Below are positions 56,382 through 64,000 of a stretch of 64,000 bases of DNA, one piece after another; the stretch's first letter is position 1, and the number at the start of each line of letters is the position of its first letter. Below the pieces are notes generated by a model. It saw nothing but the letters and a program-made list of their open reading frames with translations. It did not search any database and was not told the origin of the DNA. Origin of the DNA: Colletotrichum lupini (lineage: Eukaryota > Ascomycota > Sordariomycetes > Glomerellales > Glomerellaceae); assembly GCF_023278565.1 (NCBI RefSeq), contig NC_064672.1, positions 3,968,001 through 4,032,000 of the forward strand, in the 5' to 3' direction. Made by a program: the position numbers and the translations under genes.

Positions 56382-57195
56382 ATGACTCGTGTAGGAGCGA
56401 GATGGCACGCTCTGAGAGCTGTAGGTTCCTTTGAGCCATTGAAATGTTTATGACGAATTGAGAAAAGCTAACTTTTGGTGAACAGAAGGTACTTACATCC
56501 CGCTCGAGACCTACACCCCCGATGTAGCTCCCAGGAATAGCTTCAATTGACACCCGCCAGATCCTCAACATCCGCTTCGGCCTCGGTGCCGCAAAACTCC
56601 CTCCAAATGTCACGAGGATACATATGGAGTTCGCCAGGCGCGTAGATGGCGGCCACTTCGGACCCAAGTTCGTCTCCCTCCTCTACGAGAGCTTCACCAC
56701 CTCTCTTCAAGGAACACCAAACTAACCATCTCTTTTCCAATCTTCCACAGAAAATTCTGGCGCGACATGCTCCCCCGCCTAAAATACTACAACCCCGCCG
56801 TCCCCATGATCGTAAACCGCAAAAACAACAACGAAGGCGCAGCAATCATGTCCGTCTACTTCTCCACCTCAGGCGAACCCCTCGAACCCTCCACCCTCCC
56901 GCAACCCCCCTCCTCGGCAATCGACAACTCCAAAGCGCCCGCACCCCTCGAAGGCCTCGAGCGCGTCGTCAAAATCGACATGAAGAACAAGCACTCGGAA
57001 GAAATCTACGAACACTTCCTCCAAGAGACCAAGGCCGAGGCCGTGCTTCCCGGTCCCGAGGACGAGGCGGATATGAAGGCCGCCGAGGAGCTGAGGATCA
57101 AGGGCGACAAGGACCGGAAGCGGGTGGCCAAGATCCTCGAGGAGGAGAGGAGGGAGAAGGCTATGCTTGCCAGGGCGCGTGCTGAGGCGAACTGA
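56382..57195 (+). CDS. Mitochondrial ribosomal protein, L51/S25/CI-B8 family
   Basis: Three exons: 56382-56420, 56528-56667 and 56751-57195, 207 aa. Exon 1 encodes MTRVGARWHALRA. The 107-nt first intron was placed at a TAG acceptor (56525-56527) because upstream of it the frame is closed; this gives LPGIASIDTRQILNIRFG. A 3-nt exon (AAG at 56486-56488) between two good splice sites would also keep the frame. The family core is LGAAKLPPNVTRIHMEFARR, then GGHFGPKKFWRDMLPRLKYY and NPAVPMIVNRKNNNEGAA, the thioredoxin-like L51/S25 domain. The C-terminal 70 residues are Lys/Glu/Arg-rich helix. It resembles yeast Mrp49 (mL61) or the S25 type; which of the two cannot be settled by eye. The N-terminal splicing is the uncertain part. 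Confidence 0.83.
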
Positions 57196-57674
57196 TGATG
57201 CTAAAAGGGGGCGGAGGGGGGGAGCAGAAGACCAAAAGGTTATGTACGAGGGCGGGCGTGGAGAAGAAACCGAAAAAAGTGTACGAATATCCTGTACAAA
57301 ATGTACCAAAAAGAATCTCTGCAGAACGGGAAATGCTCTGAGTCGTACTATGACCAGTCTACTGGCTTGTTGGGTTACTGGACCAAGTCCTGGTCAAGAT
57401 TACAAACGCTAGTTCAAGAGACACAGAATGACGAATTGTGGTTGGAAACCGAATGAAATCCTTTCCATTGAGACTACCCATGGACTCGTGCCCATGTTCA
57501 TCCAAAACATTGACGCCGCCCACCGCCCAAGAAAGACCAACAAGCTGTGGGTCATTGTGAATCTACCAACCATACCATCTAGATGCATGCTGCTACCCTT
57601 TGCAGGGCTGCGATTTGTCTTTCTGTTAACTCCGGTATCGATGCTCCCTGTAGCTCATTTGACACATGATGCGC
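57196..57674. other. Convergent intergenic region, 3' ends of two genes
   Basis: 479 bp between the mitoribosomal gene stop and the HECT ligase stop. Only short ORFs without features. Expected 3' untranslated regions. Confidence 0.6.
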
Positions 57675-60600
57675 TTATTTCAAACCAAAGCCTTCGCTCT
57701 CGTGCACGGCGGTCCATAACATATGCTCCAGTCTCTCCCTCGACCCATAACGACGCAGGGCCAGCATGTTGAAGCAGGTTCGAGCGATGGGATACCTGTT
57801 CTCGTCATCGCCTAGACATGTAATCTTGATTGGGAGAAGAGCAGCACCCATGGCCGGCACTCTGTCGGTACCGGTAATGAAGGAGAGAAGCTTTCTCTGC
57901 TCATCAGGAGTTGCATTTTTGAAGGCATCCCAGAACCATCCTATGACTGGCTCTACCCCATCAGGGTTCTTCGAACCCCAGTTGTCGTACTCAGCCACGC
58001 CCCTCAGGGCGTCCACGTCGAGTGCCGTATCTGAGCCACGAACAAGCAATTCAATCTCCTCGGGTCGAAACAGCGACAGCGCGTTGCCGCCACACACAGT
58101 GTAAAACCCACGTTTGAAGGGCTCAAACTGTCGGGCGACGGCCGTTTCAAGTAGGTACCTGACGTATAGTGTGACGTACTCTGCTCTGTTTGCATTCGTG
58201 ACTGACTTCCTCTCTCCTCCCGAACACAGTGGGACCTGCATCACAGTTCCGTACTTCTCAATGTCCACAACAAAGTCCAGCTGGAAAGTCGTCTCAACGT
58301 CACCGTCAAACTCAAGAAGCTGTTTGAGGCCACTCGCTAAACGCGGGCGATACTCTGCTAGGTCTTCTAGCGTGTAGTTCATGGTTGGCCGAGTATGGGC
58401 AGATGAACCTGACGACGAGCTAGGGGCGGAAGCAAGAAGCTTTCGGAAGGCGAAAGGCGGCAGCGCCACGTCGAGAATGGTGGAGTTGTATATGGCCAGA
58501 CCCATTACAACGCCAACCAGGAAGAATTGGTCAGAAGTCTCGAAGGCGTTAGGGTTGAAGTAGCAGAATTGAGAGTCCTCGTCGTAGATAAACATCCCTA
58601 TAATGTGGTGTTAGAAACAGACTCAGACCTGACGGAGACCGATACGTACCATGCTCGGGGTTGAACACCTCACGCACGAGGAGAAGAAACCATTCTTTCT
58701 TCAAGCCACCTGCGTCGAGCCCCTCCTCGCCTTTGAAAACGATGCGTAACCCCTTCTTGATGTCTTCGCTCCCGCTTCCAATGACTTCGCTCACAGCCTT
58801 CAAACTGTCGTCAACCAGGCACTCCCTTCGAACATCAAGCACCAAGAACTGCGTAACGTTCCTCCTTGTCATGATGCTATCGAAGAAGGCATCCCGTGCC
58901 TTGGTCATCTGTTGTCTCCGTGCGTCATGCTCCAGGATCTGGGACTTGGCCCACATGCTCAGCAAGAATGGATACTGGCAGAATGAGAACTTTCCCCTCT
59001 TCGATTCCCATGCTTCGAACTCGGCTACCAAGTCGGTGTAGTCAATCATGGTGTTGTAAAAGTCACTCGTAGGGATGATTTGTCCATGTGCCTGTATACC
59101 CCCTCTGTGAGTACTGCTACTCATGTTTCCCATCTGATCCGGTCGCCGAATGTGCGTCATATTATTTGCCGCAAATACTAGAGAGATAACTCTGGCGGCG
59201 GCCCGGATTTGCCAGTCTTCATTATATACCATCTTTTTCTGTTGCTCCTTCTGTTGCTTTGAGGAACTACGCTGCGTTCCTAGCGCTGCGTGCAGCGAGG
59301 CTGCTGAATGACCGGCACTCATGTTCGGAATCAGCCCGGCTGTTATGTCCACTCTGACCTCGTGTTTCTTCTCATTCTGGCGAATGAGTCTGTAAGTTAG
59401 GAAACCAGCGGCAAGGTCCTTGATCTTGATGAATCTAGCCTCGGAATACCGCGCGAACCAAGTAGTTAAGTGGTTTTGGCATGATGTCGATGAATTCGAA
59501 ATCAAGCCCAGGATTCGCTTGATAATGACGGAGTGTTGACCAGATACGGGACCGGTTTTCAAGGTTGATCTGTCTTCCCTAATAATCTCGTCGCGTTTCA
59601 GCGACGGACGTCTGCCATTGTTTCCTCGGCCATGGAAGGCATTCGACTCTCCGTAGAGCAGCGGGTTCTCCAAGATGATGAGAAGATATCTCAGGTCTTC
59701 TGGATCAGTCATCGGCCGCCCAGGACGCTTGAGTAGTGTTTCGATGGCTTTCAATAGGGTCCTGTGGGTGTGGTCTTGGCCGAAGAGTAATTGGGACTCG
59801 ATGGCCCGGAGCTCTGTTGCTGATAGCGGGTCTGCCTCTGAATCTCGGGTCATCTCTTCATAAATGGACATCCAGGATTCCGCAGCATTGATCACCGATC
59901 TGTACCACTCCGTAACTTGATTCCATTCCACCTGCGGCGAGCGAGACGTGATGAAAGAAGGGGCATCCTCCATCCGCTGTGAAGCCGATCGCTTGTGGCG
60001 TGTCCCTCCCTGACTTTGGTTCCCAGTCCACCACGTCCCGTTCTCGGCGAAGTCACCGAGCAACAAAAGCTTAGGATCGAGATCACATACGGGAGATTCG
60101 GAATGTTGCTCTGCGAACTTGGGCTCGGGCCTGGGGATTGGCGGCCGCCGTGATGCCGACTCACTCCCTGAGCGAGTGGCTACGACAGGCCGACGAGAAA
60201 GGAACGAAGAGTTGACGCAGTGAAATGAACTGAAGCAGGTGGTAATGTAGTCTTCCAGCGGCCTGAATATCCTCTTTGGATCATCGGCATCAAGGAACCT
60301 GGGGCCCGCCGGCCGCGGAGCACTGGCGTCTGCCGTGAGCTGGCGCATGGTGGGCCTCTCGGGGTAAGAAGACGAAAATGACCGGGCTGTCGGGGGCAGG
60401 CGCAGCGGATGCACGTTGGGATTTTGGCGGAGCGTAGGCTGCTCGGGGAAGAGGTAGCCAGAGCCATTACCTTGGCTTCTCTCCCGCCTGTGCTGTGGGC
60501 CTCCTGTCGTTCTCGAAGTGCAAGGCCGTTCACTCTGTTCCCGAAACGGACTGGGGGTTGCGTGCCTCTCGGCGACGACCTCGCGATGCTCATCTTCTGA

Positions 60601-61302
60601 GCTCGAGGACCTCCTAATCGCCCTCGCTAGATGTGCATGGATGGATTGCCGGATCAGTCTCTTGGTCTGGTCGAGTGAGATGGGCCTGGTCTCGTATCGT
60701 TCCGCCGGGCGTGTGGTCTGTTTCTGAGGCGACGTCGACTCTTGGGACGGGCGCTGTAGCCATTTGGGGCCGCTATTGGATCTGGCCGGTAGCTGGTCCG
60801 GGTGGATGTCATTGATGGTGACACAGACTGTGCACTTGAAGACCTTCAGCTCGCGTGGCCAGCGCACGAGAGAGCCGCAGGTCATGCAATTGCCAGTCGC
60901 AAAGTCCCTGCTGCCACCACTGGTGCCTCCCCTCTTGTGTGTAGTGTTATTGTTGCCGGGCGGCTTCGTCATGACGGGCGCATCGTCTTCGGAATCGGTG
61001 TCATGGGAGGTGTCGGGGCGCTTCTTCTTGCTGGAGAATAGCGAAGGAAATGGGTGGCTCATGGAGCGGGAATGTGTCGGACGGCGCGGGCGTCTTGGGT
61101 GGAAATCGGATTCGGAAGAGCTCGAGTCGGCATGGAGGTGGGAGTTATCCAAAATCACATAGCTGTCGGGCAGTCGTCCCAGCTGGCCAGGTGGTGCAGT
61201 GTGCGAGGGGCTGTGTATTCGGGAGACAAGGTCGGCGGAAGTTTGACGGAGAGTAGGAGGGCGAGGAGGTGGAGCATGACGTTGCGACGACCAAGGAGCC
61301 AT
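57675..61302 (-). CDS. HECT-type E3 ubiquitin ligase, Hul4-like
   Basis: Two exons: 58650-61302 and 57675-58597 (52-nt intron), 1191 aa. Residues 1-130 are Ser/Pro/Arg-rich. A zinc-ribbon-like C-x2-C...C-x2-C cluster lies near 138-162 (NCMTCGSLVRWPRELKVFKC and TVC), seen in fungal Hul4 proteins. A Ser/Arg-rich segment follows, then a helical middle region. The HECT domain occupies roughly the last 360 residues: VLDVRRECLVDDSLKAVSEV, LRIVFKGEEGLDAGGLKKEW, FYFNP-like FCYFNPNAFETSDQFFLVGV, and RVPAMGAALLPIKIT. The catalytic Cys is in YPIARTCFNMLALRRYGSRE at residue 1159, 33 residues from the end, as usual. The protein passes ubiquitin from E2 to substrates through this Cys. Substrates are not predictable. 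The intron joins NPEHG to MFIYDEDSQ in frame. Confidence 0.94.
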
Positions 61303-63482
61303 GTTTGCGAGCGATGCCGTCTAAACTCTGCGACAACAGCAAGGGCACCTGGCCAGCTTGGTCTGCAAGCAGCAAATCGGCATGGAGAAATGAGGATGTA
61401 CGAGAAGGCAAGGTTAGGTTTTCCTCACGGTCTGTCCTTTCTCTCTTTCTCTCTTTCGAAATGGTTTCTGCCACGCGCCCAGGGAAGGTAGTTGAAGTAA
61501 AAGTGAGACGATGAAAGACGAGGGGGGTGGGAAAGTAAGGTGCGGCTGGAAGTGGGAGGGAGAGAGGGGAGAGCCTGCACTTTGAATTGAGTTGAAGGCG
61601 TGTCTCGTCCAACAAGTGTGGATGTAAGTCAAAGGGACGAGACAGGACACGGCATGACACTTGCTGCAGGAGAGGACAGGCTTCACGATGCAGGTAGTAA
61701 TAATAAGGCGCGCAAAGAGGAAGTGTCCGACGCACCCATGCTGGGATCATGCTCTTGTGATAGGTTCTAGCTGTAGAATGCTTCAGTACGAACATAACAA
61801 GAGGCCATAGAGCTAGAGCAACGCCGACAAGGCGGAGGGCCCAGCAGCTGGGAACCTCGATACCACAGATTAAGTGTGGACTAAGTGAAAGTGACAACGG
61901 CTTCGTTGTTTTTGTTATGGTTATGGTGTCAATAGGTCAGCTACGGTACTTGGAGCTTGGTGTGCTTAGGTCCGGCTGGAGGTAGTGTAATTGACCGTCT
62001 TTAGTGTCCCAGCCGACAATTTGCGCCGAGCACACGCACATACACACATACATGAGAAGAGGTATCAGACGACGGTACGGACATGTAAAGGGCATTCGGA
62101 GGTGATGGTCTTTGAACTGAGCGCCGCGCTGTGCGTTCCTCCAGAAATCCATCCTGGCCGCAGGCCACAGTACTACGTAAGAGAGACTGAGAGATTGTGT
62201 GCTGGGACGCGACTTCGACTCGAGCTCGGTCGAGGGAGGGAATTGAGCCTGAACAATGTAACGGCAGCAGTGTCCCGAACCAAGACATTCCCTAATAATT
62301 ATGCCAGGTTCCATGTTCTCTCATCTCAATCTTGTCAGGTCTCGTATTCGACAGTCGACGCTGGGAGCACATGGAGCCGAGAGCGAATCAGCAGGCTGCG
62401 TATGTCAGGGCAAACATATTAGTACACCAAAAGTGATTAAACTGCTGATCCCTGGTGAAGCGCCGGGTGGCTGACTGAGTGCCCTTTCAAGTTTCCCACG
62501 GATTCGTATCTCTCTCTCTCTCTAACATTGATCCCGAATAGTAACCTTCTAGAGAAGAAACGAGTTTACAGTTGTACTCTGATACACGGTTCACTGCTCT
62601 TTACTTGACTTGCAGGTAGGTTTGTACTCGTGTCAAAAGATGAAGGTGGCCAGCTTCCATGTCTAATTATTGTACTACATATCAGTATGAACCTAAGGCA
62701 AGGTACCTTGATGCATGAACTGCTAAAGAGCCTGCGGTGATTAAGGTCCCAGAAACGTCAAACATGATCAGCCACGCTGTCAATCTAACATAAGGTAACA
62801 GAATCATCAGCCTGGACAGCTGTGGGGTGACATGAAATGTTGCAATTTCCTAACGACAACCCCTGCTTCAAATGTTTTTTATTGAGGTATGGATAACAGA
62901 GGCGTATTTTAAGGGTCCTGGGCTGAGTGCCTGAAGCAGGGGGCCCTTTTTGCCGGGTCAGCACTCAGCTCCAGACTCCAGTGTAACCCAAGTCGCCAAA
63001 CCAAACAAAACCAAGCCGACCGCGGCTGTGAGAATCCCTGCAGGGGAACACTCCAGTCTCCAGCGTGCATGCCCTCCCGCTCTTGCCCTGCCTTAGCACA
63101 CCACTCAAGCTGCAGCTAGCGGTCCAAGGTCGCACTTCCCCGAGACCGGCCCTCGGCGGGGGGAACTTCGGGAGACGGATGGTTTGTTCCTTCCTGTGTT
63201 CCACTCCGTACCTACCTAGGTAGGTAAGCACGTAAGGTAGGTACCTGAGGTAGGTAGGTCCCAATCCACCCAGGTCGTTTCCTTCCGAGTCCCGTCGGTG
63301 CCATCCAGCGCCAAGCCCGGCGACCTTAACTTCGAATGTGGGGGAAGGAAGTAATCGCGGATCCCCGTTTCGTCAATGACAAGCACCTGCCATTGGATCT
63401 TTGCTCCAGGCCTTTGCTGTTGCACACTTGCATCTTCATCAACCTTACACTACCCTCGACCTTCACCACGCAGCTTCAGCAG
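61303..63482. other. Intergenic region upstream of the HECT ligase gene
   Basis: 2.2 kb, mainly promoter and leader. A 250-codon minus-strand ORF (61145-61897) overlaps the HECT start in another frame and has no family features. A CAAGGTACCTTG palindrome is at 62699-62710, a TC microsatellite near 62509-62523, and an 18-bp palindrome at 63209-63226 next to ACTCCGTAC. No gene recognised. Confidence 0.5.
63209..63226. repeat. Perfect 18-bp palindrome TACCTACCTAGGTAGGTA
   Basis: TACCTACCTAGGTAGGTA reads the same on both strands. It is overlapped on the left by ACTCCGTAC (63203-63211), and followed by further GGTAGGTACCTGAGGTAGGTAG-like copies to about 63260. It is the longest member of the intergenic palindrome family in this window. 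Confidence 0.85.
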
Positions 63483-63740
63483 ATGACAACTGGCACAACA
63501 CACCGCCTCGGCCGTTTCAGCATCTCGTTGCATCCATGACACGCCCTCAAACCCGACTCTTCAACCTCGCTGTCCACGCCCGGACAACCGGGATCCCCAA
63601 GCTCCACTCGGAGGAAGCTTCAAGCTCCGGACCTGACCGCCGCCGTGACGTCAATTCTTGCCTTGTCCGTTCTCGCGGGCTACCTTACACACAATGTCTG
63701 CGCATTCGGAACCACAAGCGATCAAGCGCAGCGCAGCATT
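63483..63740 (+). other. Possible exon(s) of a gene entering the right edge, unresolved
   Basis: From the ATG at 63483 the frame reads MTTGTTHRLGRFSISLHP, stops at TGA (63537-63539), then in the same frame continues open for about 65 codons with a protein-like segment: Ser/Thr/Pro-rich, then RRKLQAPDLTAAVTSILALS and VLAGYLTHNVCAFGTTSDQA, which looks like one membrane helix, before TAG at 63738-63740. No start codon lies between the two stops, and the alternative ATG at 63536 is in another frame. It may be a first exon with a splice I could not place, a pseudogene, or chance. The window ends before this can be settled. Confidence 0.2.
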
Positions 63741-64000
63741 GGCTGGTGCCCGTAGCCTTGGTCGTTGTCCTCTTCAAAAGCTGTTTCTTGAACCTGACCA
63801 GGTTGTTCTCCTGACCAATGGTATGGACCACTTGCCTACGGACGGACCGGTGAAGGGAACCTGAATGAGAAGACAGCAAGAGCCAGGATAGCATTCTGTC
63901 CTGCTTCTAGCCGTCACTCTCTCAATCGATAGTATGCAAGCTGCCAAAATGTCAGCAACCTTGAGGCATTGGGTGCTTACTATTGGTCGTATGTCGCTCG

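Overview
The window is a 64 kb stretch of a filamentous ascomycete chromosome (Pezizomycotina, most likely Sordariomycetes; genus not assignable by eye). The basis is many short introns (mostly 47-130 nt) with fungal GTAAGT-like donors and CTAAC-like branch sites, genes about 1-3.5 kb long on both strands, long untranslated intergenic DNA, and a core gene set that is standard for this group. No transposase, reverse transcriptase, prophage, CRISPR array, rRNA or convincing tRNA was seen. Splice junctions were deduced by hand from reading-frame continuity and splice signals.

Layout. 0-20 kb: a DUF726 lipase-like membrane protein (850-3477), a mitochondrial GatC-like amidotransferase subunit (3711-4307, minus), the SNARE-recycling factor Sec17 (5025-6220), a DENN-domain Rab regulator with an inserted C1 zinc finger (7114-10699, minus), an 8 kb region without recognisable genes, and the TRAPP subunit TRAPPC13 (18651-19837, minus). 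20-32 kb: a KH-domain RNA-binding protein with eight exons (22230-24254, minus), acetolactate synthase regulatory subunit Ilv6 (25665-26692), ornithine carbamoyltransferase (26859-28031, minus) and a Tag1-like vacuolar membrane protein (29053-31818). 32-45 kb: a small membrane ORF, a conserved hypothetical protein, the tri-snRNP factor Snu66/SART1 (35871-37871, minus), a secreted GH15-CBM20 glucoamylase (40321-42616), nicotinamide riboside kinase (42776-43667, minus) and peptidyl-tRNA hydrolase 2 (44312-45098). 45-62 kb: the divergent ribosome-assembly pair Utp7 and Tsr1 (45608-50286), the urease chaperone UreG, the PP1 inhibitor Ypi1, a circularly permuted mitochondrial GTPase of the Gep3/Mtg3 type, a mitoribosomal L51/S25 family protein, and a Hul4-like HECT ubiquitin ligase (57675-61302, minus). 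The right end is mostly non-coding with a possible gene entering the edge.

Functional themes are membrane traffic (Sec17, DENN, TRAPPC13), mitochondrial function (GatC-like, Ilv6, OTC, Gep3-like, mitoribosomal protein), ribosome assembly (Utp7/Tsr1 sharing one promoter region) and amino-acid synthesis under probable cross-pathway control (TGAGTCA sites upstream of both ILV6 and OTC). I did not find a clear new multi-gene system. The most unusual signals are a family of short intergenic palindromes (AGGTA/TACCT arms, sometimes beside TACGGAGTAC), the 8 kb region without genes, two microexons of 21-22 nt, an in-frame intron in SNU66, and a 19-nt tandem repeat at 53.5 kb.
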